Below are positions 9,547 to 18,283 of a stretch of 64,000 nt of DNA, in pieces (the stretch's first letter is position 1; every line of letters starts with the position of its first letter). A program made the position numbers and the translations under genes. Where the stretch lies: positions 62,001 to 126,000 of the forward strand of contig CAKOYU010000001.1 of the NCBI GenBank assembly GCA_934130975.1, read 5' to 3'. The notes beneath the pieces were generated by a model that was not told the DNA's origin, did not search any database, and was given only the letters and a program-made list of their open reading frames with translations. This DNA is from an uncultured Clostridia bacterium. GTDB taxonomy: Bacteria; Bacillota; Clostridia; TANB77; CAG-508.

Positions 9547-9682
9547 AAATAATAATATATTGTTTTTTATACCTTGCTGTCGCAATCTTCATATAAAAAT
9601 TAGTATGTAGATTGCTCCATTTCGCATTCGCTCCGCTCATTTGATCGCTTACGCGGTATTGCAAAACAATATATTATTATTT
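9547..9682 (+). repeat. Dispersed palindromic repeat A, copy 2
   Basis: Bounded by a 20-bp perfect inverted repeat, AAATAATAATATATTGTTTT at 9547-9566 and its complement at 9663-9682. The interior has GCAATCTTCATA...TATGTAGATTGC and TCGCATTCGCTCCGCTC. It is inverted relative to copy 1, so the two copies bracket the T4SS block 6089-9520. Non-coding. Confidence 0.9.
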
Positions 9683-9742
9683 CTTAAAAATTCCTATAAT
9701 CTAAAAACTTGTTATAATACTAATTAATTATATTTCTATAGC

Positions 9743-9929
9743 AAAAAAACTTATAAATATAAACTATGAATGAAATTTCGAATGTGCATGGAGAAATTTT
9801 AGAAATTCTACGCAGATTTATGGAAAGAGTTCACGAGAGTGGAAGGGAGCCATAAAACAAGTTAGAATTTCTTAAATTTCGCAATAAGCCGAGAAATGAA
9901 ATGAAAAGCTTATATTTATAAGTTTTTTT
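9743..9929 (+). repeat. Dispersed palindromic repeat B, copy 1
   Basis: 187 bp with a perfect 20-bp terminal inverted repeat (9743-9762 and 9910-9929). The interior has the stem AGAAATTCTA/TTAGAATTTCT, TTATGG/CCATAA and the conserved core AGTTCACGAGAGTGGAAG. Second copy at 33865-34040. Non-coding. Together with repeat A copy 2 it fills most of the 550-base gap before the DnaD-like gene. Confidence 0.9.
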
Positions 9930-9985
9930 ACTATTAATTTTATAAAAACTAATATCACTTACGCTGTTATTTTTTCATTTTCCAC

Positions 9986-10014
9986 TTGATTTTTTCTCTC
10001 AATTTATATATAAT
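9986..10014 (+). promoter_or_regulatory. Sigma-A promoter for the dnaD-like/dnaI-like pair
   Basis: TTGATT (9986-9991), 17-base spacer, TATAAT (10009-10014), 55 bases before the start codon. Confidence 0.65.
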
Positions 10015-10069
10015 TCTTTTTAGTTTTATATAGGGAAAAACACTTTTCTTTTTAGGGGGGAATAAGAGA

Positions 10070-11125
10070 ATGAAGTTAGAACAGCCAGAAATACCATTAT
10101 TGTTCTCAGAAACAATGGTTCCAGACATCTTTTTTGCAGAATATTTATCACAAATGCCATCAAGTAGTGTAAAAGTATACTTGTATATGGTATTTTTGTC
10201 AAAATATAAAAAAGATATAAGATTAAATGATTTATCAAAAAAATTAGCATTACCATTAAAAGAAATAAATGATGCAATTTCATATTTAGAAACAAATAAT
10301 TTAATTATAAGAAAAACTACTGGATATATTGTATCTAATTTACAAGAACAAACACTTAACAAATTGTATAAACCTAACTTAACAATGTCCCCTGAAAAAG
10401 TTGCTGATGTTGCAAAAAATAAGGCACGAGCTAAAGTTATAGACCATATAAATAATGCTTATTTCCAAGGAATCATGGGACCATCTTGGTATAATGACAT
10501 TGATTTATGGTTCACAAAATATAATTTTGATGATCAAGTTATGATAGCCCTTTTTGATTATTGTTTTAAGCGTTCTGCACTTCATCAAAAATATGTTCAA
10601 AAAGTTGCAGAAGCTTGGGGAAATAATAAAATTGAAACATGGAATGATTTAGATTTATATTATCAAAAACAAGAAAAATTAATGAAAATAAAAAAAGCAA
10701 TTGCAAAAAAACTTGGAAAGCAATCACTTACTCAATATGAAGAAGCTTATATTGAAAAATGGGTAATTGATTTTGGTTATGATTTAAATGTTATTGAAAT
10801 TGCATTAAAAAGAACACTATTTAAAGCAAATCCAACATTTGAATATTTTAATAATATTATTACGGATTGGCATGATAGAAATTTAAAAAATCCAGATGAA
10901 ATTCTTGCATTTATTGAACAACGCAATAAACAAAAGAAAGATACGAAAAAATTAGAAAAACAAGTTGCTAAAGCTTCTTTTGATCAAAGACAATATGATA
11001 ACCTTGCATTTTTATATGCAAACTCTGGAATTTCACCAACTGAATTTCCAAATAATTCAAATTTAAATGATCCAAAAGCTTCAGCTTCACCATTTTCAAA
11101 TATTGAAGGAGATATAAATGTCTAA
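10070..11125 (+). CDS. DnaD-domain replication initiation protein
   Basis: 351 residues. The N-terminal ~100 residues form a winged-helix-like segment (SSVKVYLYMVFLSKY, LNDLSKKLALPLKEINDAISYLETNNLI). Residues about 130-290 hold two DnaD-like helical domains, including the YxxxxxI..W pattern in YNNIITDW-like form, EYFNNIITDWHD. The C-terminal third is Lys/Gln-rich. DnaD/DnaB-type proteins help load the replicative helicase at oriC in Bacillota. The gene overlaps by 8 bases the helicase-loader gene that follows, matching the usual partnership. Confidence 0.85.
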   Translation: MKLEQPEIPLLFSETMVPDIFFAEYLSQMPSSSVKVYLYMVFLSKYKKDIRLNDLSKKLALPLKEINDAISYLETNNLIIRKTTGYIVSNLQEQTLNKLYKPNLTMSPEKVADVAKNKARAKVIDHINNAYFQGIMGPSWYNDIDLWFTKYNFDDQVMIALFDYCFKRSALHQKYVQKVAEAWGNNKIETWNDLDLYYQKQEKLMKIKKAIAKKLGKQSLTQYEEAYIEKWVIDFGYDLNVIEIALKRTLFKANPTFEYFNNIITDWHDRNLKNPDEILAFIEQRNKQKKDTKKLEKQVAKASFDQRQYDNLAFLYANSGISPTEFPNNSNLNDPKASASPFSNIEGDINV

Positions 11126-12128
11126 CGAAATTTTATCTAAATTATTATTAGAATATGACCAAAAAAAGCGTAAAGCAGAACTTGATTTAGACGAGAGAAA
11201 AAACGAGCTTTATAGCAAATTTCCTCGCTTGCAAGAAATAGAATCTGAATTAAATCTTTTTGCAATAAACACTGCCAAAAATATATTAAGAGGTGACACC
11301 ACATCTCTTAATGACTTAAATTTAAAAGTTGCAAATTTAAAAGAAGAAAAAGAAAAAATATTAAAAGAAAATAATATATCTAATAATTATTTAGAACCTC
11401 ATTATGAATGTAATATTTGTAAAGATACTGGATATATTCAGTCAGAAAATTCAGCATCTGTTTTATGCCCTTGTTTAAGGCAAAAATTATTAGATATATC
11501 TTATAATAAATCAAATATTTCTAATCTAGGAAAGGAAAATTTTGAAACATTTAATCCTAATATTTTTTCAGATAATATAGAACCTGAAAAATATAAATTA
11601 AATATTTCACCACGTCAAAATATGCTTACAATAAAGGCTAAATGTATTGAATTTGTACAGAATTTTGACAATCCTGACACTAAAAATTTATTATTTACAG
11701 GAAATACTGGATTAGGAAAAACTTTTATGAGCAATTGCATTGCAAATGAATTAATAAAAAATGGAAAAAATGTACTTTATCAAACAGCTCCTGTTTTATT
11801 AGAAACTGTTATTGATAATAAAATGAATAAATACAAAAATTCAAAACAAGACGATTTTTATAAAAATGTTTTAGAAGCAGATTTATTAATAATTGATGAT
11901 CTTGGAACAGAATGTTTAAATAGTATGAAATTAAGTGAATTATTTACTATTTTAAATACGCGTTTACTTAATCTAAATAATAAAGTAACCAAAACTATAA
12001 TTTCTACTAATTTAAATATTAATAATATTTTCAAAAATTATGAAGAACGTATAGGTTCTCGTATTGCCGGATTTTATGACATTTACTATTTCTTTGGTGA
12101 TGATTTAAGATTTAAGGCAAGACACTAA
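11118..12128 (+). CDS. DnaC/DnaI-like helicase loader ATPase
   Basis: 336 residues. The N-terminal part is helical and charged, then a Cys-rich element CNICKDTGY...CPC at about residues 97-122, which probably binds zinc as in primosomal DnaI. The C-terminal AAA+ domain has Walker A FTGNTGLGKTF (about 193-203) and Walker B LLIIDDLGTE (about 257-266), then ISTNLN and ERIGSRI. The start lies inside the dnaD-like gene with AAGGAG upstream, so translation is coupled. Role: delivery of DnaB helicase to DNA. Confidence 0.88.
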   Translation: MSNEILSKLLLEYDQKKRKAELDLDERKNELYSKFPRLQEIESELNLFAINTAKNILRGDTTSLNDLNLKVANLKEEKEKILKENNISNNYLEPHYECNICKDTGYIQSENSASVLCPCLRQKLLDISYNKSNISNLGKENFETFNPNIFSDNIEPEKYKLNISPRQNMLTIKAKCIEFVQNFDNPDTKNLLFTGNTGLGKTFMSNCIANELIKNGKNVLYQTAPVLLETVIDNKMNKYKNSKQDDFYKNVLEADLLIIDDLGTECLNSMKLSELFTILNTRLLNLNNKVTKTIISTNLNINNIFKNYEERIGSRIAGFYDIYYFFGDDLRFKARH

Positions 12129-12135
12129 TTTAGAC

Positions 12136-12178
12136 AAAAAAGCATAAAAATAAAATATTATTTTTATCTTGCTTTTTT
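12136..12178 (+). terminator. Terminator after helicase-loader gene
   Basis: AAAAAAGC (12136-12143) pairs with GCTTTTTT (12171-12178); the interior ATAAAAAT/ATTTTTAT extends the stem. It starts 8 bases after the stop codon. Confidence 0.65.
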
Positions 12179-12200
12179 ATATAAAATTTTCTACAAAAAA

Positions 12201-12253
12201 GCGAGTCTAAGATTTTCTATCAAATGCAAATTTTAAGAAAATCTAAGACTCGC
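12201..12253. repeat. Strong hairpin in gyrA/helicase-loader gap
   Basis: A perfect 18-bp stem, GCGAGTCTAAGATTTTCT (12201-12218) against its complement at 12236-12253, with a 17-base loop. No T-run follows it. A second hairpin of 11 bp, GAAAGTTCTCC/GGAGAACTTTC, lies at 12271-12297. Function unknown. Confidence 0.75.
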
Positions 12254-12306
12254 CATATTTATCTAGTACAGAAAGTTCTCCTACAAGGAGAACTTTCCTA
12301 CTATAT

Positions 12307-12349
12307 AAAAAAAGAAATACTAAAATTTATATTTAGTATTTCTTTTTTT
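12307..12349. terminator. Bidirectional terminator shared with gyrA
   Basis: AAAAAAAGAAATACTAAA (12307-12324) pairs with its complement at 12332-12349, giving A- and T-runs on either side. It ends 10 bases before the gyrA stop codon. Confidence 0.8.
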
Positions 12350-12358
12350 ATTATATTT

Positions 12359-14806
12359 TTATTCTTCTACTTCAGCAATTTCTGGAGTTAATGTTTCCAT
12401 ACTTACAACTTTTCCACCATCTGTTGTTCTCATTAAAGTAACACCTTGTGTTGAACGTCCTAAAACGCTAATATCTTTAACTTTTAATCTTATTATAGTT
12501 CCTTTATCAGTTATAAGCATTACATCTTCATCATCAGTTGCAATTCTTGCACCAACTAATTTACCTGTTTTTTGAGTTACTTTATATGTTATTACTCCTT
12601 TACCTCCACGAATTTGAACTCTATATTCGTCAAGTTCTGTTCTCTTTCCAAATCCGTTTTCAGTAATTGCAAGTAATGTTGCTTTTCCTCCTGCAATAAT
12701 TGATTCCATTCCAATAACTTCATCATCTTCATCAATTCTAATTCCGATAACACCTTGAGAAACTCTTCCTATTGGACGTACATCTTTTTCATCAAAAGTA
12801 ATACACATACCATTTCTTGTAACTAATACAACATTATCTTCTCCATCTGTTAATCTAACAGCTATAAGTTCATCATCTTCTTTTAATGTTATACCTTGTA
12901 AACCAGTTTTTCGAGCAGAATTATATTCAGCAAGTGCAGTTTTCTTTATTAATCCATTCTTTGTTGCCATTAGTAAATATTTACCTTCTGCAAAATTTTG
13001 AATTGGTATAACTGCAGATACTTTTTCTCCTGCATCTAAGCTTAATAAGTTTACAATTGCTGTTCCCCTAGCAGTTCTACCTGCTTCTGGAACCTCGTAT
13101 CCTCTTAATTTGTATAATTTACCTTTATTAGTAAAGAATAAAATTGTATCATGAGTTGAAGCTGTAAATATTTGTTTTACAAAATCTTCTTCTCTTGTTG
13201 CAATTCCTGTTATTCCTTTTCCTCCACGTTTTTGACTTCTATATGTATCAATTGGCATTCTCTTAATATATCCAAAATGAGTTAAAGCAATAACTGTTTG
13301 TTCTTCTTTTATTAAATCATCTAAGTCAATTTCACCTTCAGCTGCAACAATTTTAGTTTTTCTATCATCTCCGAATTTATCTTTAATTTCAATAAGTTCT
13401 TCTTTTATAATATCAAATACTAATCTTTCACTATTTAAAATTGCTCTTAAATGTTCTATTAATTCCATCAATTGTTTGTATTCTTCTTCAATTTTTTCAC
13501 GTTGTAATCCTGATAATGTCTTTAATCTCATATCCAATATTGCTTGTGCTTGAATATCTGTTAATCCAAATCTTTCAATTAATCTTTCTTTTGCATCATC
13601 ATATGAGCTACGGATTATTGCAATTACTTCATCTATATTATCAATAGCTATTCTTAAACCTTCTAATATGTGAGCTCTTGCAAGTGCTTTATCTAAATCG
13701 AATTGTGTTCTACGTAAAATAACTGTTTTTCTATGATCAATATAACAATCTAAACATTGTCTTAATGTTAAAATTTTTGGTTCTCCATCAACTAAAGCTA
13801 ACATTATTACACCAAATGTATCTTGCATTTGTGTATTTTTATATAATTGATTTAATACTACTTGAGGATTTGCATCTCTCTTAAGTTCCATTACAATTCT
13901 TACTTTTTCTTTTCTGTCAGATTCATCACGCATCTCAGAGATTCCTTCAATTCTTTTTTCTCTTGCTAATCTGGCAATATTTTCAATTAAACGAGCTTTA
14001 TTTACTTGATATGGTAATGATGTAACAATAATTCTATGTTTATTTCCACTCATTTCTTCTATCTCAGCTTCAGCTCTCATTGTAATTTTTCCTCTACCTG
14101 TTTTGTATGCTTCTTTTATTCCTTCTAATCCTAAAACCATTCCTCCTGTTGGAAAATCAGGTCCTTTTATTATTTTTATTAAATCATCATCTGATACATT
14201 ATCATCATCAATTATTTTGATAATTCCATTTATTACTTCTGTTAAATTGTGTGGTGGTATATTTGTTGCCATACCTACGGCGATACCTGATGAACCATTT
14301 ACTAATAATGCTGGAATTTTAGCTGGTAATACTGTTGGCTCTTGTAATCTATCATCATAGTTTGGCATAAAGTCAACTGTATTTTTTTCTATATCTACTA
14401 ACATTTGCTCAGCAATTTTTGACATTCTGGCTTCAGTATACCTCATTGCTGCTGCTCCATCACCATCTATAGAACCAAAATTTCCATGTCCATCTATTAA
14501 CATATATCTCATTGAAAAGTCTTGTGCCATTCTTACCATAGCATCATATACTGATGCATCACCATGTGGATGGTATCTTCCTAGAACAGAACCTACAGTA
14601 TTAGCACATTTCCTATATGGCTTGTCTGATGTTATTCCATCTTCATGCATAGCATATAATATTCTTCTATGTACAGGCTTTAACCCATCTCTTACATCTG
14701 GTAAAGCTCTTGATACAATTACGCTCATTGCATAATCTATATAGGCAGTTTTCATTTCGTCTTCAATGTCTCTTTTTATTATATTTCCATCTTGTCTTTC
14801 ATCCAT
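12359..14806 (-). CDS. gyrA: DNA gyrase subunit A
   Basis: 815 residues, normal length. N-terminal DRDGLKPVHRRILYAM, GRYHPHGDASVYDAMVR, the catalytic-Tyr segment AAAMRYTEARM near residue 120, and QKRGGKGI (GyrA box) near 530 are all present. Six C-terminal beta-pinwheel blades follow, each with G(K/R)xG-type turns. GyrA cuts and rejoins DNA in the A2B2 gyrase. In the quinolone-determining segment the residue equivalent to E. coli Ser83 is Ala. gyrB is 5.3 kb upstream on the same strand, separated by the T4SS genes and others. Ribosome site AAAGAGG precedes the ATG. Confidence 0.98.
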   Translation of the reverse strand: MDERQDGNIIKRDIEDEMKTAYIDYAMSVIVSRALPDVRDGLKPVHRRILYAMHEDGITSDKPYRKCANTVGSVLGRYHPHGDASVYDAMVRMAQDFSMRYMLIDGHGNFGSIDGDGAAAMRYTEARMSKIAEQMLVDIEKNTVDFMPNYDDRLQEPTVLPAKIPALLVNGSSGIAVGMATNIPPHNLTEVINGIIKIIDDDNVSDDDLIKIIKGPDFPTGGMVLGLEGIKEAYKTGRGKITMRAEAEIEEMSGNKHRIIVTSLPYQVNKARLIENIARLAREKRIEGISEMRDESDRKEKVRIVMELKRDANPQVVLNQLYKNTQMQDTFGVIMLALVDGEPKILTLRQCLDCYIDHRKTVILRRTQFDLDKALARAHILEGLRIAIDNIDEVIAIIRSSYDDAKERLIERFGLTDIQAQAILDMRLKTLSGLQREKIEEEYKQLMELIEHLRAILNSERLVFDIIKEELIEIKDKFGDDRKTKIVAAEGEIDLDDLIKEEQTVIALTHFGYIKRMPIDTYRSQKRGGKGITGIATREEDFVKQIFTASTHDTILFFTNKGKLYKLRGYEVPEAGRTARGTAIVNLLSLDAGEKVSAVIPIQNFAEGKYLLMATKNGLIKKTALAEYNSARKTGLQGITLKEDDELIAVRLTDGEDNVVLVTRNGMCITFDEKDVRPIGRVSQGVIGIRIDEDDEVIGMESIIAGGKATLLAITENGFGKRTELDEYRVQIRGGKGVITYKVTQKTGKLVGARIATDDEDVMLITDKGTIIRLKVKDISVLGRSTQGVTLMRTTDGGKVVSMETLTPEIAEVEE

Positions 14807-14884
14807 AGTTTTCTACCTCTTTCTTTTATATTTTCCATTTGTATTATATTACACTAATCCTTATTTTGCAAGGGTTTTGGGGAA

Positions 14885-15091
14885 TTATTTTATGTTTTTA
14901 AGTGCAAATTCTACTCCATCTTTAAATCCTTGTTTATAATATAATTCGCTTATAATATTTAATTTTATGTTCTCTTTTTCTTCTTTATTTCTTATATTTT
15001 TTACTCTTTGATGATATTCTTCTTGAATATTTTCTTCGATCTTTTCTAAATTTTTTTCAAAAATTTGATTTAACATTTCATTATCAATCAT
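14885..15091 (-). CDS. Small charged helical protein, unknown
   Basis: 68 residues starting MIDNEMLNQIF, almost entirely charged helix (EKNLEKIEENIQEEYHQRVKNIRNKEEKENIK) followed by ISELYYKQGFKDGVEFALKN. A clear GGAGG lies 6-7 bases before the ATG. The C-terminal YYKQGFKDGVEFA pattern resembles small Clostridia hypothetical proteins with helical hairpins; no function can be assigned. Confidence 0.6.
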   Translation of the reverse strand: MIDNEMLNQIFEKNLEKIEENIQEEYHQRVKNIRNKEEKENIKLNIISELYYKQGFKDGVEFALKNIK

Positions 15092-15232
15092 ATTTAACCT
15101 CCATAATATTTAATTTATCCATATTTTATACTTTAATTCATTATTTATGTACAAATTAAATGTATGCTTTTTGCTTATTATAAGTTGACAATTTTCCATA
15201 TATAATGTAAAAAAAATTGGCGAGGTGAGTAT

Positions 15233-15583
15233 ATGCATTTTAATAGTGAAGATATTGAAATCGGAGAAAGATTACGTGGAATAAGAGAAAATATGCACAT
15301 GACCAGAGAACAATTTTCTGAAAAAATAGATATTACAGACTCTTTTCTAGGACAAATAGAAAGAGGAGAACGTTCATTAAGTGTCAAAACATTAAAAAAA
15401 GTTGTAAAATATACAGGAGTTTCGGCAGATTATTTATTATTTGGAAATCAATCAAATAATGAAACTATTAAAAAAATAAATAATATTTTAACAGTAAATT
15501 CTGAAACAACATCTGATTTTATTTATCACATTGTTATGTATTCAAATGAATTTTGTAAAAAATTAACTGAAGAAAATAAATAA
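15233..15583 (+). CDS. XRE-family transcriptional regulator
   Basis: 116 residues. A helix-turn-helix of the Cro/C1 type spans about residues 10-65: IGERLRGIRENMHMTREQFSEKI, DSFLGQIERGERSLSVKTLKKV, GVSADYLLFG. The C-terminal 45 residues are helical and probably dimerise. GAGGTG lies about 5 bases before the ATG. It converges on the T4SS 1 minus-strand operon and could regulate it, but that is inference. A terminator follows immediately. Confidence 0.9.
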   Translation: MHFNSEDIEIGERLRGIRENMHMTREQFSEKIDITDSFLGQIERGERSLSVKTLKKVVKYTGVSADYLLFGNQSNNETIKKINNILTVNSETTSDFIYHIVMYSNEFCKKLTEENK

Positions 15584-15598
15584 AAATAATATTATATA

Positions 15599-15626
15599 TA
15601 CATGCAATTTTTTTGCATGTATTTTT
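15599..15626. terminator. Terminator between XRE gene and T4SS operon
   Basis: TACATGCAA (15599-15607) and TTGCATGTA (15613-15621) with T5 after it. It can serve the XRE gene and perhaps the converging minus-strand operon. Confidence 0.8.
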
Positions 15627-15635
15627 GATATTAAT

Positions 15636-16331
15636 TTAACTTGCTAAATTATGTGCTAACCTTTCTTCTTCTATAGAAATATTAAAATTCTGTCCATTAT
15701 TTTTTATTAAATTATGAAGTGCTTTTATTTGTTTTGTCTCATTTATAATATTTTCTAATGGAATTATTTTTTGTGATTGCTCTTCAATTTTATTATATAT
15801 TTTTTCCATACCAGAAAAATCCTTTTTATTATATGAGTCTTTCCAATTATTTAAATATTTCTCTAATTTTTCAACAGCATTTGTCTGTTCTTCTAATTGA
15901 TTTTTGATATTATTAGAAACATTATTTAATAATACATTTTTCCCATTTTTTATTAAATTTTTAGTATTTCTATTTATATAACCTTTTTGATATACTGTAT
16001 TTATTACTTTATCTAAAACATTTGATATATTCTCTACAATGCCTCCATTTCCGATTGCTATTTTTACTTGATTAATATTTTCAAAATTTCCTGTAACAAT
16101 TCCTGCCGCACTTTTTCCAAAATCTACAGCCGAATCTATTGCAGTATTTATTCCCGATTTTAATCCATTTTCTAATAATGAATTTTTTATATCAATTATT
16201 TGATTTTCAATTAAATCTGGCAAAATTGCTCTTAGTCCAACATCAATTGCAGCATTAATTGTTTTTCCAAAAATATTATTTAAAAAATTATTATTTGATT
16301 TTTCTAAATTAATATTATTATTTATTTCCAT
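15636..16331 (-). CDS. Unknown helical protein, last gene of T4SS 1 operon
   Basis: 231 residues, no Cys and no clear signal peptide. The N-terminal half (residues 15-100) is amphipathic and alanine/glycine-containing (TINAAIDVGLRAILPDLI, GINTAIDSAVDFGKSAAGIVTGNF). The C-terminal half is a probable coiled coil (QLEEQTNAVEKLEKYLNNWKDSYNKKDFSGMEKIYNKIEEQ). Its ATG directly abuts the virB4 stop codon, so it is translated with it. I do not recognise the family; a membrane-surface or effector/assembly role in the T4SS is only suggested by position. Confidence 0.7.
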   Translation of the reverse strand: MEINNNINLEKSNNNFLNNIFGKTINAAIDVGLRAILPDLIENQIIDIKNSLLENGLKSGINTAIDSAVDFGKSAAGIVTGNFENINQVKIAIGNGGIVENISNVLDKVINTVYQKGYINRNTKNLIKNGKNVLLNNVSNNIKNQLEEQTNAVEKLEKYLNNWKDSYNKKDFSGMEKIYNKIEEQSQKIIPLENIINETKQIKALHNLIKNNGQNFNISIEEERLAHNLAS

Positions 16332-18266
16332 TTATTTTTTCCTTTCTTCTATAATTTTTTTTTCAAAATCACTTGCCTCAATATTTATTAAAATATGTTC
16401 ATCACCAACAAATGTTAAACACTCCCCTCTTCTTAATGATTTTATTTCCATTTTTTCTTTTTCTGATAAATTTGAATATTGAGATAATAATTTTATATTT
16501 TCTTCTTCTAATGAAAAAAATGTTTTTATACTAGAATTATTTAAAATACTCTTTCCGTAAGTACCATTTTCAAGACTAAATAAATCTGAAATATCTTGAG
16601 TAATTGCTACACTACTTCCTCCATATTTTCTAATTGTTTTAAATATTTTATAAATAAATTTTGCAACTTCTTTATTTGATGTAACTCCAATTAATCTCCA
16701 AATTTCATCTAAATAAATTGCTTTTTTTATTTTTCTATTTATTTTTATTTTATCCCAAAATAATTCTGTAAATAAATACATTCCATATTTCATATTTTCT
16801 TCACCTAATTCATAAACATCTGCAATAATTAATTTTTTATTTAATTCAATATTTGTGTAATTATTAAAAAATTTTAATGATCCTTTAATAAATGGAATTA
16901 ATTTAATTTTAAATTTTTTTGTTTTTTCGTCATTTAAATTATTATATAAATCTTCTAAAATTGGCATATCCTTTGTTGTTTTAAATTTTCCTTTTTTATA
17001 TAAAGATTTATCATTAAAATTAATTTTTTTATTTTTATATGTTTCAATTAATTTTTCTTCTAATATTGCTTTTTCTTCTTCATTTAATTCTCCAAAAATT
17101 AAATTAAAAAATCCAATTAATTTTCCTAATTTTGTTGCTAAATATCCATGCTCATTTTCTTCTATACTTTCTTTTCTAATATCAAATATATTTATATAAT
17201 TTTCAGAAGTAGGACCTAATTTTATAATTGTTCCTTCTAATCTTTTTGCAATAGTATTATATTCTTTTTCTGGATCAATTACATATTGTTCAATTCCTAA
17301 TAAAGTATTTCTTAAAATAAGTAATTTGGTATAGAAAGATTTTCCAGCTCCACTTGTCCCAAATATGCACATATTAGCATTTTTATACTTTGTTGTATTA
17401 TATCTATCTATTAAAATTAAAGAATTATTATACATATTATTTCCTATATAAATTCCTTTTTCTTCTACAATTGAAGAGGAAATAAATGGATATGTACTTA
17501 TTAAACCAGATGTCAAAATATTCCTTTTCCCAATCTGTTTTAAATCCTCATTATTATTCATAAGAGGTAAACATGATGTGAATAATTGTTCTTGTCTAAA
17601 ATTTGATCTTCTTGTTTGTAATCCTTTACTTTGTAGAATTCCTTCTATTTTATCTAAATTATATTCTAATTCTTTTTTATCTTTAGAAAAAATATTTAAA
17701 TAAATATATAAAAAATAAATATCTTCATTATCAATTTGAATCTGTTTTCTAATATATTTGGCGTCATTATATGCAGATTCTGCAATATCTATATCTTGCC
17801 TATTTTCATTAAATTGTTTTAGTTCTACTCCTACATTTCCTATATTATAACTTAATTCTTTTAATGTTTTTAATGAATCTTTTTTTTCATAAAATATTGA
17901 AATATTCATATTAATATTTGTTTCTATTAATGATTTTAAAATTAAATCATTATATTCTCTATTATAATTTACAATAATTATTCCCGAATAAAAATAATCA
18001 TCAATTTCTAAAAATTTTGGATTATTTAAATTAATATATGATGGTGAAATAAAATCTTTTTCATTAAAAAATCCTTCATTTATTTTTAATTTATTTTTTT
18101 TATTTAAATATTTATTTATTTTATTTTTTATTATTTTATTATTTTTAATTAATTTATTATTTATTATTTTATTATTATTTTCAATTAATTTATTATTTAT
18201 TATTTTATTATTATTTTTAATTAATTTATTTTCTATTTTTTTATTATTTATTATTTTATTTTTAAT
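16332..18266 (-). CDS. VirB4-like T4SS ATPase with Asn/Ile/Lys repeat N-terminus
   Basis: 644 residues if translation starts at ATT 18266, eight bases after a perfect AGGAGG. An in-frame stop three bases upstream excludes longer forms, and the first ATG (17909) would remove the conserved DFISPSYINLNNPKFLEIDDYF segment found at the start of the VirB4 core. Residues 1-45 are low-complexity, built on a 12-residue unit (K/E)NNNKIINNKLI. Walker A GTSGAGKS is at about 303-310, Walker B AIYLDEIWRL near 515, then VAITQDISDLF. VirB4 ATPases energise T4SS assembly and transport. The upstream gene encodes a VirB4-N-like part separately. Confidence 0.82.
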   Translation of the reverse strand: MKNKIINNKKIENKLIKNNNKIINNKLIENNNKIINNKLIKNNKIIKNKINKYLNKKNKLKINEGFFNEKDFISPSYINLNNPKFLEIDDYFYSGIIIVNYNREYNDLILKSLIETNINMNISIFYEKKDSLKTLKELSYNIGNVGVELKQFNENRQDIDIAESAYNDAKYIRKQIQIDNEDIYFLYIYLNIFSKDKKELEYNLDKIEGILQSKGLQTRRSNFRQEQLFTSCLPLMNNNEDLKQIGKRNILTSGLISTYPFISSSIVEEKGIYIGNNMYNNSLILIDRYNTTKYKNANMCIFGTSGAGKSFYTKLLILRNTLLGIEQYVIDPEKEYNTIAKRLEGTIIKLGPTSENYINIFDIRKESIEENEHGYLATKLGKLIGFFNLIFGELNEEEKAILEEKLIETYKNKKINFNDKSLYKKGKFKTTKDMPILEDLYNNLNDEKTKKFKIKLIPFIKGSLKFFNNYTNIELNKKLIIADVYELGEENMKYGMYLFTELFWDKIKINRKIKKAIYLDEIWRLIGVTSNKEVAKFIYKIFKTIRKYGGSSVAITQDISDLFSLENGTYGKSILNNSSIKTFFSLEEENIKLLSQYSNLSEKEKMEIKSLRRGECLTFVGDEHILINIEASDFEKKIIEERKK

Positions 18267-18283
18267 TTAATTCGCCTCCTTAT

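Noticed and set aside
5160..9682. tRNA-adjacent integrative element (T4SS 1 next to the tRNA-Thr/Glu/Lys cluster)
   Set aside because: No integrase and no direct repeat of a tRNA 3' end is seen on the far side.
9967..10362. Minus-strand ORFs over the start of the dnaD-like gene
   Set aside because: Shadow frames of the dnaD-like gene; no ribosome site and implausible composition.
15185..15206. TTGACA and TATAAT upstream of the XRE gene as a promoter
   Set aside because: Spacing is only about 10 bases, too short for a sigma-A promoter; another pairing may be used but is weak.
18124..18266. CRISPR-like 36-base repeats
   Set aside because: Repeats are contiguous with no spacers, lie in frame with virB4 and encode a repeated peptide.
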